Assembly: GCA_910584915.1 (NCBI GenBank) | Contig: CAJUDM010000011.1 | Span: 1-64,000, forward strand | Reading direction: 5' to 3' | Source: an uncultured Lachnospiraceae bacterium | Lineage (GTDB): Bacteria > Bacillota > Clostridia > Lachnospirales > Lachnospiraceae | DNA length: 64,000 nucleotides | In this document: positions 52,481-60,492 of the stretch, piece after piece | How the letters are laid out: each line of letters begins with the position of its first letter | Numbering within the stretch: position 1 is the first letter of the stretch | Translations under genes and position numbers: made by a program | The notes under the pieces: generated by a model | Seen by the model: only the letters and a program-made list of their open reading frames with translations | The model's database searches: none | Told to the model about the DNA's origin: nothing

Positions 52481-53109
52481 CTTTTCAGCCACCCCTTAAT
52501 CATTTCGTAATCCTGTTCTCCAAAAGACTTATCCAATACACCTTCTTTTTTATTTCTGTTCACTTTTTTCCTCTTCTTTTCCATCAGCGCTAAAAGGCCC
52601 TCATCCTCCGGAAGCAACTGACTCAATCGCTTCATCTGCTCCACATCCGGTGCAAATGCGTCTGTTGGAATCATATGGAACGGTAATTCGATCACCTCTT
52701 CATCATCAATTGCAATCCTGTCCTTATCTGTCATATCACCCTTAATGATAATCTTTCTTGATATTAACAAATTCCCCTCTTGACTTCTATCTGGAATCCC
52801 CTCGGAATAAACAATCAACTGTACAATATTATACTTTAACTTATGAATCGCTTTTGATTTGCCATTAATAATCGTAAATACACGAATTCGATCATCCCAA
52901 ACATCACATAAAGAATCTATTTCCGCCAAGTCCCCATTCAGAAGAAAAAACAATTCATCTCTTTGATTGCTGATAAAAATACTTAATAACTCTTCCGGTT
53001 TCTGATCTAAGTCAAAAATATCTTCCAGATCAATTTCATATTCAGAAGCAATATCCCCAACAAGGAGATCTTTATAACCGTTTGTCTTAAATTCTTCCTG
53101 TAAAATCAT
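52477..53109 (-). CDS. ABC-3C middle component protein (putative)
   Basis: A 210-residue acidic protein starting MILQEEFKTNGYKDLL, with no catalytic motif visible. Position and size fit the middle component (MC) of ABC three-component systems: it lies between the nuclease-type gene and the ATPase gene, with a 2-base gap upstream and ATGA overlap downstream. AGAGGAAACG precedes ATG 53109. Middle components are thought to link ATPase and effector. The assignment rests mainly on context. Confidence 0.7.
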   Translation of the reverse strand: MILQEEFKTNGYKDLLVGDIASEYEIDLEDIFDLDQKPEELLSIFISNQRDELFFLLNGDLAEIDSLCDVWDDRIRVFTIINGKSKAIHKLKYNIVQLIVYSEGIPDRSQEGNLLISRKIIIKGDMTDKDRIAIDDEEVIELPFHMIPTDAFAPDVEQMKRLSQLLPEDEGLLALMEKKRKKVNRNKKEGVLDKSFGEQDYEMIKGWLKR

Positions 53110-53111
53110 AA

Positions 53112-54662
53112 TTACGTTTCCTCTTTCACACATTTCATAGAAAAGACACAACTGCTGCAATCTTCCTGTGTGCTCCACTCATCCTCATCAATTCCAATAC
53201 AATCCATACACTCAATATAAAAACTATCTTCTCCAAGATCCGCAACCGTAGGATTCTCACTTACATTCGCCGTACTATAGTTATAATAATTTTTACCTCT
53301 CATAATTTTGCTATTCTCAAAGAACCATTTTTCAGGTTTTGGTGACACACTCACCATACGTTCCACAATCCTTCGCTTTACACCCTTAAAATTTCCACCT
53401 GCCCGAGGGAGAATCACGCTATGATTTACATCCTTATCTTCAGGAAAGTTCAGACAAACATAATCAGTTACTGAAGAATCGATATAATACAATGGATCAA
53501 GTATCTCCAAATGAGCAGAAATCTCTGTCTCATTATTCACCTTCTTCTGACAGATGTTTAACATAATCTTCCACAGATACTCCAGAAAAACAAGAAAACC
53601 CTGTTTGCATTCGGCAACATAGAGCAGTCTATTATCTACAGAAATTCCTCTGTAGCCAGCAATCTTGCTGACATCGTCCATGCTGTATGTATTCAACAAC
53701 TGATATTGACCATCCACAGTCTTACCAATCTCATTTATCCATCTCACCGTATTCTGGCAAATCATGTTCAACATGTATGTCTGTATATCTGAAAGATCAT
53801 TACTATTTATAATTTCTCCATACTTCTCACAAACAATGCCCGCCAAATAACTTACAATCGTCTGTCCCGTCTTTGTCTTGACAGAGTCTGTCATATAATG
53901 ATCAAATTCTTTTTTATCCACTCGCAGCTGTTCAAAAACAGGATTAACTAACGTATAACGTCGCTGTATATACGAAATCGAAAGACCCAGCAATATCAAC
54001 TGCCAATGCTCCTCATCTCCACCCTTATCTGGATTCGGATAAGCCCGGGCCAATACTTCCATTAATTTCTTTTTATACTGATTAATATCCTGTTGATGAG
54101 CAACATTAAATCTTGCAATAAACTTTTTTAGAGAGTCCTCTGAGGCCATTGCCGCAAAAAGATTTTTCTTCTGTTCCTCTTTCTTATTTGTTGAATAAAC
54201 ATTTGCTCTCAACCAAGCAGTTGAATCTGCTGTATTTGGATAAGTCACTGCCCTTGGAAGCACGTTTTCATACCCGATGTGTACCTTCATTTCATCAAGT
54301 GTTGGTTTCTCAACCTTTGAATTTCTATAAATATAAAGACTCGGTTTTGCTTTCAAAGTACTCCGAAGCATCTGAAGACGGAGATACTGATAATAAAGAT
54401 CTGTTGAAATTTCCTTCACATTTGGATATGTTTTCGGATAATACTTTACCTGAATAAACTCAAATGTGCCGTCCTCAAAAAATACATCCACATCCTCAAG
54501 ATATTCTGAACAGACATACTCTACTTGATTTTGAAGGAGACATATAATCGTAACATAATCCTGAAATAGAAATCCCCTGATCTTATCTGCGGCATCTCTA
54601 TTCCTATCCCCTTCATACATGACTGATAATTTATCTACTTCTGTGTTCATTAGCACACCCAC
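53112..54662 (-). CDS. ABC-3C effector: PD-(D/E)xK-like nuclease domain with C-terminal ABC-3C domain
   Basis: A 516-residue protein. The N-terminus shows AADKIRGFLFQDYVTI, then DVFFEDGTFEFIQVKYYPKT, which is a D...E-x-QVK arrangement typical of Cap4/DUF4297-like and Mrr-like nucleases. A large helical middle and a C-terminal region follow, ending in a cysteine cluster (CMDCIGI...CSSCVFSMKC). In ABC-3C systems such a protein is the toxic effector. The start is GTG 54662 with AAGGGGG in front; ATG 54650 is an alternative. Its promoter is probably the weak TATAAT box in the right direct repeat. Confidence 0.8.
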   Translation of the reverse strand: MGVLMNTEVDKLSVMYEGDRNRDAADKIRGFLFQDYVTIICLLQNQVEYVCSEYLEDVDVFFEDGTFEFIQVKYYPKTYPNVKEISTDLYYQYLRLQMLRSTLKAKPSLYIYRNSKVEKPTLDEMKVHIGYENVLPRAVTYPNTADSTAWLRANVYSTNKKEEQKKNLFAAMASEDSLKKFIARFNVAHQQDINQYKKKLMEVLARAYPNPDKGGDEEHWQLILLGLSISYIQRRYTLVNPVFEQLRVDKKEFDHYMTDSVKTKTGQTIVSYLAGIVCEKYGEIINSNDLSDIQTYMLNMICQNTVRWINEIGKTVDGQYQLLNTYSMDDVSKIAGYRGISVDNRLLYVAECKQGFLVFLEYLWKIMLNICQKKVNNETEISAHLEILDPLYYIDSSVTDYVCLNFPEDKDVNHSVILPRAGGNFKGVKRRIVERMVSVSPKPEKWFFENSKIMRGKNYYNYSTANVSENPTVADLGEDSFYIECMDCIGIDEDEWSTQEDCSSCVFSMKCVKEET

Positions 54663-54671
54663 GGATCGTCC

Positions 54672-54990
54672 CCCTTCTACACCGCCACATTAGTATTTAT
54701 TATATCTATAACCGATTCAATCCTAACCTACGTTTCAATATATTTTTATTATAAGCGAATAAAGTCAAAAACACAATAAGGAAAAGCAGGTCAACGAAGC
54801 CATTAAGCCCCGTCAGCCTGCCCTTCATACTAACTCCATATATTGTTTCTTTATTCCTTTTCAGATAATCCCCATCATCTTCCCGATCCAATAAAGCACT
54901 CCCAACACCCAGCTTGTAAATATCCCATACAAGATCACCGGTCCCGCGATCGTAAAGATCTTACATCCAACCCCGTAGACCTGCCCCTCT
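54672..54990. repeat. 319-bp direct repeat, right copy
   Basis: Matches 48206-48524. It holds the genuine 3' end of spoVAC, its terminator and about 190 bases downstream. On the minus strand a TATAAT box (plus 54699-54704) points into the defence operon, so the repeat may supply its promoter; no good -35 box was found. Confidence 0.92.
54778..54821 (-). terminator. Terminator of the spoIIA-spoVA operon
   Basis: On the minus strand GCAGGCTGACG (54811-54821) pairs with CGTTGACCTGC (54786-54796), one mismatch and two wobbles, followed by TTTTCC. It lies 40 bases after the spoVAC stop, so the operon ends here rather than with spoVAE. The left direct repeat has a copy. Confidence 0.72.
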
Positions 54991-55319
54991 TTCTGGTATT
55001 CGATCGCCGCCGAGGAGACAGAATTGGCAAAACCCGTGATCGGTACAAGAGCGCCCGCCCCGCCAAACTTCACCAGCTTCTGATACAGGTTAAAGCCCGT
55101 CAGGACAGCGCTTGCCAGCACTAACAGCATGGCGCACCAACTCCCCGCCGTATCCTTGTCAAGCCCGTATCTCTGCTGCGCCGTATTCAAGATCACCTGT
55201 CCGATCACACAGATGATACCGCCCACCAAAAAAGCCTTTGCCATCTGTAAAAACAGATTGTTTTTCGGCGTGACCTCCTTCACATATTCCGCGTATTCCT
55301 GTTTTTTCTGCTTGTCCAT
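54861..55319 (-). CDS. spoVAC: Stage V sporulation protein AC
   Basis: A 152-residue integral membrane protein with four hydrophobic segments. It shows the family's YVKEVTPKNNLFLQMAKAFLVGG opening and the central KFGGAGALVPITGFANSVSSAAIEYQKEG. SpoVAC is thought to form part of the dipicolinic-acid channel. It is the last gene before the operon terminator; a fragment of its 3' end is duplicated at 48395-48524 on the far side of the defence island. Its leader contains a tandem structured repeat. Confidence 0.95.
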   Translation of the reverse strand: MDKQKKQEYAEYVKEVTPKNNLFLQMAKAFLVGGIICVIGQVILNTAQQRYGLDKDTAGSWCAMLLVLASAVLTGFNLYQKLVKFGGAGALVPITGFANSVSSAAIEYQKEGQVYGVGCKIFTIAGPVILYGIFTSWVLGVLYWIGKMMGII

Positions 55320-55337
55320 CTTTATTCCCCTTCTTTA

Positions 55338-55527
55338 TTTTAGTCCCGTAAGCTCTCTCCAGGCACCAAATCCTGCGGAGATATTTCCTCCTGCTCCGCA
55401 TACGCAAATCCTCCGGGCGCCTGTCCTTCGCTTACTGATTTTTAGTCCCGTAAGCTCTCTCCAGGCACCAAATCCTGCGGAGATATTTCCTCCTGCTCCG
55501 CATACGCAAATCCTCCGGGCGCCTGTC
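55338..55527 (-). repeat. Two 88-bp direct repeats with RNA-like folding, ahead of spoVAC
   Basis: Copies at 55338-55425 and 55440-55527 are offset by 102 bases and essentially identical. On the minus strand each can form an outer GGCGCC/GGTGCC stem and an inner TGCGGAG/CTCCGCA stem-loop carrying AGGAGG. They fill the gap between spoVAB and spoVAC. A role as tandem leader RNAs is possible but unproven. Confidence 0.8.
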
Positions 55528-55560
55528 TGAATAATATATTTTATAAGGTTTATCATATAT

Positions 55561-56076
55561 TCATCCGGGATAGATTCCGCCCTGCCAGAAGTAATACAAA
55601 CTGCCAAGCAATTTACCGATTGCAACCGCCAGCACCGCGATCCCCATTCCGTGGCGGTAGGAAACTCTCCTGGCAAAAATCGGAATACTGTCAAGCATCT
55701 CCGCGATGGCAAGCGCAAGACACCCCACAAACATCCCGATAAACAGCCCCGCAACCCCTAAAAACACTTCTCCTCCGATATCTAATATCCCGGGAAGCAC
55801 TGCTCCCTCCGCAGCCTTTCCCGAAAACAACTGCTCCCGCAGCCACTCTCCCGCATGCCCCATCGCCGGGATCGCGCTGAAAATCGTACCGATAACCGCC
55901 CCCGCGGTAATACAGCCCTCATACAGCAATATCTTTTTTGCCGTGTGTGTCGTCCCCACGAACCGGGGCGTCAGCCCCACTGCGAGCAGCACGGTAAAAA
56001 TGCCGGCGGAGACCAGAAGGCCGGCGGAAACGCCGTAAACTGCCAGAAACAGATAGACGCCGCTATTTTGTATCAA
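55561..56076 (-). CDS. spoVAB: Stage V sporulation protein AB
   Basis: A 171-residue membrane protein with five or six hydrophobic segments, matching SpoVAB: SAGIFTVLLAVGLTPRF, then GCLALAIAEMLDSIPIFARR near the C-terminus. It begins inside the spoVAA gene, with a 14-base overlap, and is part of the SpoVA dipicolinic-acid transport complex. Confidence 0.93.
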   Translation of the reverse strand: MIQNSGVYLFLAVYGVSAGLLVSAGIFTVLLAVGLTPRFVGTTHTAKKILLYEGCITAGAVIGTIFSAIPAMGHAGEWLREQLFSGKAAEGAVLPGILDIGGEVFLGVAGLFIGMFVGCLALAIAEMLDSIPIFARRVSYRHGMGIAVLAVAIGKLLGSLYYFWQGGIYPG

Positions 56077-56692
56077 CTTCCTCTCCCTCCCTGCTCGCCG
56101 TCTTGATCAGTGTCTTTTCCACATCCTCCTCGTAGATGGACATCTCCACCTCTATGGGCGTCGGATCCTTCGTGAGCCTCCTGCCGCCGATATGGTTGAA
56201 GAAAATAATAATGCCCGCTGCCAGCCCGATACTGTAGCTGATTTCCAGTACCGTGAAGCCATTTGACTGTCTCCCCATGACCAGTTCATAATATTTTCCG
56301 AAAACATCCACGATCCCGATATCATTGTGAAACGCCATGATCGTAAAGGAGGCGCCAAAAAAGCAGACAAAGGATACCAACAGGATCTTCAGCGCCTCCA
56401 CCGCGCCTTTCTTTTTTTCCACATACACCCGCTCCACGATCATATCCGGCTCTCCGATGCTCTCCACCTCCACACCGTTTGCCGCCTCTTTTACCAGTTC
56501 GATCACCTCTGTCATGCTGATAAAAAAACGCCTCTTCGCATTCTCGTGAAATGTATGCAGCTTGATTGCTTTCACCCTGGCAAGAACCGCCTTATCCTCA
56601 CAGTACAGACTGGCGATATCCTTCAGAAACACATCGTCCGTCTGCATCTGCGTATTCCGCTCCGCCTTGATATAAACCGTAGTCTGCGCCAT
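56063..56692 (-). CDS. spoVAA: Stage V sporulation protein AA
   Basis: A 209-residue protein. The cytoplasmic N-terminal half (MAQTTVYIKAER...LYCEDKAVLARVKAI...SMTEVIELV) matches SpoVAA; two hydrophobic segments follow near residues 100-125 and 145-167, with an acidic tail. It is the first spoVA gene, expressed in the forespore. ATG 56692 is preferred over 56707 by family alignment; its SD is modest. Confidence 0.92.
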   Translation of the reverse strand: MAQTTVYIKAERNTQMQTDDVFLKDIASLYCEDKAVLARVKAIKLHTFHENAKRRFFISMTEVIELVKEAANGVEVESIGEPDMIVERVYVEKKKGAVEALKILLVSFVCFFGASFTIMAFHNDIGIVDVFGKYYELVMGRQSNGFTVLEISYSIGLAAGIIIFFNHIGGRRLTKDPTPIEVEMSIYEEDVEKTLIKTASREGEEVDTK

Positions 56693-56707
56693 ACCTTCCC
56701 GCCTCAT

Positions 56708-56929
56708 TCCTCACTTTCCAAACATCAATATCCTGCGTCGGACACTGCCGCGTGAAGCCGTCTTTCCGCACATTTCCACAGCCTCTGTTCCGCAGTGTCC
56801 CATGCCGGATAATTGCCGTCTCCCATGTTCTGCTTAGTATAGCCAGACTTTCCCCTGATTATGCACCTGTTTTACAATCCGCTTTATCCATATTGAAACC
56901 ATACCGGCAAGCGCATAACGATACACGGA
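56708..56929. other. Gap between spoVAA and sigF
   Basis: The 222 bases hold no supported gene. A forespore-specific (sigma-G-type) promoter for spoVAA would be expected here, but I could not place one with confidence. Confidence 0.4.
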
Positions 56930-57649
56930 TCACATCACAGCCCTGTCCCGCATCCTCCGCAAAATTCTTTTTTCCAGCCTGCTCACCTGCACCTGGCTGA
57001 TCCCCATCCTTTCCGCCACATCGGTCTGCGTCTTTCCCTGAAAATACCGCAGTCTTATCAGCTCCTTCTCCTCCCCGTCCAGTTCCGAGAGGAGCTGCCC
57101 TAACAGCATATGGTTCAGAAGCCTTTCCTTCTCATTATTTTTGCTTGCGATCTGATCCACCAGATAGATCTCGTTGCCATCGCTCTGATAGATGGATTTA
57201 TAGATGGACTCCACCTCCGCCCCTGCATCCATCGCCATCAGCACATCCTCGGTTGACAGCCCTGTCACTTCTGACATCTCTTCCAGTGTAGGTTCCCGTC
57301 CCTTCTCATGCTGGAACTGCTCCCTCGCCCTGGTGATCTTCCAGCCGTTTTCCTTCAGGCTCCTGCTCACCTTCACCATGCCGTCGTCGCGCAGAAAGCG
57401 TTTGATCTCGCCGGATATCATCGGTACCGCATAGGTGGAGAATTTCACTTCAAACTCCAGGTCAAATTTATCGATAGCCTTCATCAGCCCGATACAGCCG
57501 ATCTGGAACAGATCCTCCGCATCCACCCCCCTGTTCAGAAAACGTTTCACGATATGGTGTACCAGCCCCAGATTTTTCTCAATCAGTACTTCTCTTGCCT
57601 GCTTATCTCCTGCATGGGATCTTTCGATCAGCACTGACATTTCTTCCAT
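56930..57649 (-). CDS. sigF: RNA polymerase sigma factor SigF (forespore)
   Basis: A 239-residue sigma factor that starts forespore gene expression. It shows the SigF/G group opening IEKNLGLVHHIVKRFLNRGVDAEDLFQIGCIGLMKAIDKFD (region 2), region 3 with GREPTLEEMSEVTGLSTEDV, and region 4 with RYFQGKTQTDVAERMGISQVQVSRLEKRIL. The gene starts 3 bases after the spoIIAB stop; together with spoIIAA it forms the standard spoIIA operon, and SpoIIAB holds it inactive until the septum is made. Confidence 0.97.
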   Translation of the reverse strand: MEEMSVLIERSHAGDKQAREVLIEKNLGLVHHIVKRFLNRGVDAEDLFQIGCIGLMKAIDKFDLEFEVKFSTYAVPMISGEIKRFLRDDGMVKVSRSLKENGWKITRAREQFQHEKGREPTLEEMSEVTGLSTEDVLMAMDAGAEVESIYKSIYQSDGNEIYLVDQIASKNNEKERLLNHMLLGQLLSELDGEEKELIRLRYFQGKTQTDVAERMGISQVQVSRLEKRILRRMRDRAVM

Positions 57650-57651
57650 CG

Positions 57652-58173
57652 CTACTCAATTTCCTCCAGCCACGGTATACTGCCCAGCTTCTTCTCCATC
57701 ACCACCTTACATCCCCTGCCTGCCGCCGAGATCACCTGCAGGTCATCCATGAAGGCTTCCATAAACGCAAAGCCCATGCCCGAGCGCTCATACTCCGGTT
57801 TCGTCGTAAAAAGCGGCTCCAACGCCTGCTCCACATTATCTATCCCCTGCCCTTCATCCTCTATCTCCACAGTCAGCACATCACCCTCGATCCTGCATCG
57901 CATCTGAACTTTCCCGCAGCTGATTTCCCGGGGGCACTGCATCCTCCCCGGTATATACCCCTGCACATTTCCGTAGCCGTGGATGATGGCGTTCGTCACC
58001 GCCTCCGAGACTGCGGTTTTCACATCCGCCATCTCCTCCATCGTTGGATTCAGAGGGGCGATAAAAGCTGATACCGCCATTCTCGCAAACGCCTCATTAC
58101 AGGAAATAGCATCGAACTCCATCTGAAGTTCATTATCATAGCCCCTGCTTATCTTTTTTTCTTTTTGTCTCAT
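57652..58173 (-). CDS. spoIIAB: Anti-sigma F factor SpoIIAB
   Basis: A 173-residue GHKL kinase that binds SigF and phosphorylates SpoIIAA. The N box reads VSEAVTNAIIHGYGN and the G box IEDEGQGI; LFTTKPEYERSGMGFAFMEAFMDDL is typical. It carries an N-terminal extension of about 20 residues relative to the Bacillus protein if it starts at ATG 58173; the SD is weak. There is an insertion near GNVQGYIPGRMQCPREISCG. The gap to spoIIAA is 106 bases, longer than usual. Confidence 0.93.
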   Translation of the reverse strand: MRQKEKKISRGYDNELQMEFDAISCNEAFARMAVSAFIAPLNPTMEEMADVKTAVSEAVTNAIIHGYGNVQGYIPGRMQCPREISCGKVQMRCRIEGDVLTVEIEDEGQGIDNVEQALEPLFTTKPEYERSGMGFAFMEAFMDDLQVISAAGRGCKVVMEKKLGSIPWLEEIE

Positions 58174-58279
58174 CTTAAACAACCATATCCTTTCCAAAGC
58201 CTGCAGCCCCCTATGTACATCCTGCACATCTCTGCCGGCATCATTTTTGCAAAACCAATCCCTTTTTCTTTCCTGCATC

Positions 58280-58588
58280 CTACTCCATGATCTCCATGAT
58301 CTTAGCCAGGCCTGATATGTACAGGATCCTGCGTATCTGCCTGTCCGCGTGGATGGCATAGACTCTCCCTCCCAGACAGGCGATTTTTTTGTACCTGCCC
58401 ATGATAATGCCCACGCCGGAGCTGTCCATAAACTTCGTGTCCTCAAAGTCAAACACGATCCCCTGAATGGCATCCTGCATCAGGAAGGAATCAGCCTTTC
58501 TGCTGATGGCTCCCGACTGGTGATGGTCGATCTCAGCCGGCATCTTTACCATCAGATAATTGTCGATCACTTTAAAATCCGCCTCCAT
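58280..58588 (-). CDS. spoIIAA: Anti-sigma F factor antagonist SpoIIAA
   Basis: A 102-residue STAS-domain protein. The phosphorylation site is FMDSSGVGIIMGRY (Ser near residue 57). The unphosphorylated form binds SpoIIAB and frees SigF. ATG 58588 has AAAGGGG at 8 bases, whereas the longer frame overlaps the terminator of the gene upstream. It is the first gene of the spoIIA-spoVA operon; a sigma-H promoter was sought but not clearly found. Confidence 0.95.
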   Translation of the reverse strand: MEADFKVIDNYLMVKMPAEIDHHQSGAISRKADSFLMQDAIQGIVFDFEDTKFMDSSGVGIIMGRYKKIACLGGRVYAIHADRQIRRILYISGLAKIMEIME

Positions 58589-58608
58589 ATAAAATTCCCC
58601 TTTCTGTA

Positions 58609-58650
58609 ATAAAAAAGAGAACACCTCTTTTTCCAAGGCATTCTCTTTTG
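58609..58650 (-). terminator. Terminator-like hairpin ahead of spoIIAA
   Basis: On the minus strand AAAGAGAA and TTCTCTTT pair, extended inward over about five further positions including wobbles, followed by TTTTTT. It ends the TPR-protein transcript 97 bases after its stop, but lies only 20 bases ahead of the spoIIAA start, so the spoIIA promoter must lie upstream or within it. Confidence 0.75.
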
Positions 58651-58746
58651 TATTTGTATGATATATTTTATATATTTAAAATAATCCACCTGCTCTGCCG
58701 CACCGGACAACCCTGATATCAGCAGTCAGAAATTGCAAAGCCGCCG

Positions 58747-60177
58747 TCATCCCTGCGCGCTGTTGATCTCCTCCAGATAATCGCTGCTTCTCTTAGCCCG
58801 CTCCGTCCCCGGGAAATTATCGATCACGATCTGGTAATACTTCGCCGCATTGACATAATCCTCGTTTCTGTTGTAGGCGTTCGCCAGATTGTAGACAACA
58901 TCAATGTTTCCCGCGTCATAAATATAAGCCTTTTCCAGGTTTTGGATCGCATCGGCATAGACTTCCTGCCTGTAGGCCGCCATGCCGTCCTCATAGTAGG
59001 TCTTTGCCACGCTCGGTCCCACCGCTTCCAGAAGGCTCTTATAGACCGCCTGGAAAGACGCAGATGTCTCCGCGAGCACCACCTCGTTCTGGATGCTCTC
59101 CAGATAGGACGCCACCTGCTCCACATCTCCCGGATCTTTCAGATAATCATCCACCGCTGAGAGCATATTGTCCATTGTCTGGATGGTTCCGTCCGTCCCC
59201 ACATAGGCTTGCATCTCCGTGCGCAGATCATTGTTTTCCCTCTGCAGAGTATCCAGTTTCTGCTGCAGGTCATTGGTCGTAGCGGACTCTGCCGCCAGCT
59301 GTTCACTCACCGTTTTTAACTGTTCGCTGACGCCATCCCTGGCTGCCTGAATCCTGGCAGGCAGGATCAGAAATACAGTCATCGCAACGCCGATGGCAAG
59401 TCCTATCAGCAAATACAGGATAGCGGAAAAGCTGACGCCCTTCGGCTCTTTCACATCAAGCGGCTGGATGATAGTCTCATTTCCGCTCTGATAGCGCAGA
59501 ATATCCTCCCCGGGCTCCTTTTTCTTCCTCCGCTGCCCTTTTGTCTCCTCCGCCTCCTCGGGATGAAGCATCAGATCCACTTCCTTCAGGTAGCGTTTTG
59601 TGGTAGTATTCCCCACATCGATCTGCTCGCAGCGCTTCAACTCCCTCTCTGCCCTCTGCCAGTCCTCCGCATCGATATAAAGGAGAGCCAGCAACTGGTG
59701 CGCCCTAATATACTTCGGATTCAGGGACAGTACCTTCTTCAGCTGTATGATCGCCAGATCCTTGGATTCCTGATGGCAGTACAACAACGCCTGATTATAT
59801 TTCTTAATAGTTTTGTTGATCGTATCGAGCCTGGTGGGATTGCTCTGCACCATATCGATGTAGTCATCCGCAATGTTCTTTTTCGGGCGCAGGTTCTTAC
59901 TGATCACCCACTCGCTGAGCGCCGCCACCACTTCCCCTGTCTCAAAATAGACAAGCCCCAGCAGGTTTCTCGCCTCCACGTTGTTCTTATTGAATTTCAG
60001 GCTCTGCCGAAGGCTCTGGATGGCTCCCGTCAGATCTCTGACCCCCGCTTTTTCCAGTCCCTCATTATAGAAATTGTTGGATATCCTTATAACTTTTTTA
60101 TATATGGAAACATCCGCGCCGCAGTTTGTGCAGAAATCATGTTCTGACAAAGTACAGCCGCAATTATAACATATCAT
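58747..60177 (-). CDS. Zinc-ribbon and TPR membrane protein
   Basis: A 476-residue protein. The N-terminal zinc ribbon reads YNCGCTLSEHDFCTNCGADVS (two CxxC-like pairs). TPR repeats follow (about residues 30-200), then a membrane helix near 252-274, a coiled coil (SEQLKTVSEQLAAESATTNDLQQKLD) and two more TPR units at the C-terminus (AAYRQEVYADAIQNLEKAY; NRNEDYVNAAKYYQ). The N-terminal half is probably cytoplasmic and the C-terminal half outside. A scaffold role is likely, but the partners are unknown. Confidence 0.85.
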   Translation of the reverse strand: MICYNCGCTLSEHDFCTNCGADVSIYKKVIRISNNFYNEGLEKAGVRDLTGAIQSLRQSLKFNKNNVEARNLLGLVYFETGEVVAALSEWVISKNLRPKKNIADDYIDMVQSNPTRLDTINKTIKKYNQALLYCHQESKDLAIIQLKKVLSLNPKYIRAHQLLALLYIDAEDWQRAERELKRCEQIDVGNTTTKRYLKEVDLMLHPEEAEETKGQRRKKKEPGEDILRYQSGNETIIQPLDVKEPKGVSFSAILYLLIGLAIGVAMTVFLILPARIQAARDGVSEQLKTVSEQLAAESATTNDLQQKLDTLQRENNDLRTEMQAYVGTDGTIQTMDNMLSAVDDYLKDPGDVEQVASYLESIQNEVVLAETSASFQAVYKSLLEAVGPSVAKTYYEDGMAAYRQEVYADAIQNLEKAYIYDAGNIDVVYNLANAYNRNEDYVNAAKYYQIVIDNFPGTERAKRSSDYLEEINSAQG

Positions 60178-60227
60178 CCAGTAAACTCCCGTTTATCCGC
60201 TTTTGCCTGCTTTGTGGCGGGCAGCGT

Positions 60228-60386
60228 TTATTCTTCCTCATCCACTACCAGGCTTTTAGCTTCCTTTACCACTTTTACCACAAGATCCGACATATCTGTC
60301 ATATCCTGATTATAGATCGCATCTTCCGCATCCTCCACTTCAAGGCTCGGATGAAATTTCTTGATTTCCTCTTCAAAATTGATCAT
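60228..60386 (-). CDS. Small acidic protein, 52 residues
   Basis: An open frame of 52 codons between the TPR gene and folC, starting MINFEEEIKKFHPSLEVED and ending VVDEEE. It is rich in Asp and Glu and probably helical. GGGAG precedes the ATG by about 10 bases, and the gene keeps the strand and spacing of its neighbours, so it is likely real. No family is recognised. Confidence 0.7.
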   Translation of the reverse strand: MINFEEEIKKFHPSLEVEDAEDAIYNQDMTDMSDLVVKVVKEAKSLVVDEEE

Positions 60387-60492
60387 GCGCCATCTCTCCC
60401 TTTGAACTTAGACAGACTGCTGCCAAACTTTTCCGTCGGCGGATCCGTCTTACGCTCCGCCGGGCATCCTCCGGATTCCCAGCCCGTCTCAG

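Noticed and set aside
55335..55754. 139-codon minus-strand frame overlapping spoVAB and the 88-bp repeats
   Set aside because: Its repeated peptide follows from the duplicated DNA, it overlaps the well-supported spoVAB in another frame, and it has no family resemblance.
58651..58746. Sigma-H promoter for spoIIAA
   Set aside because: A CAGGTGGATT stretch resembles a -35 element, but no GAAT -10 box lies at the right distance, so no promoter is claimed.
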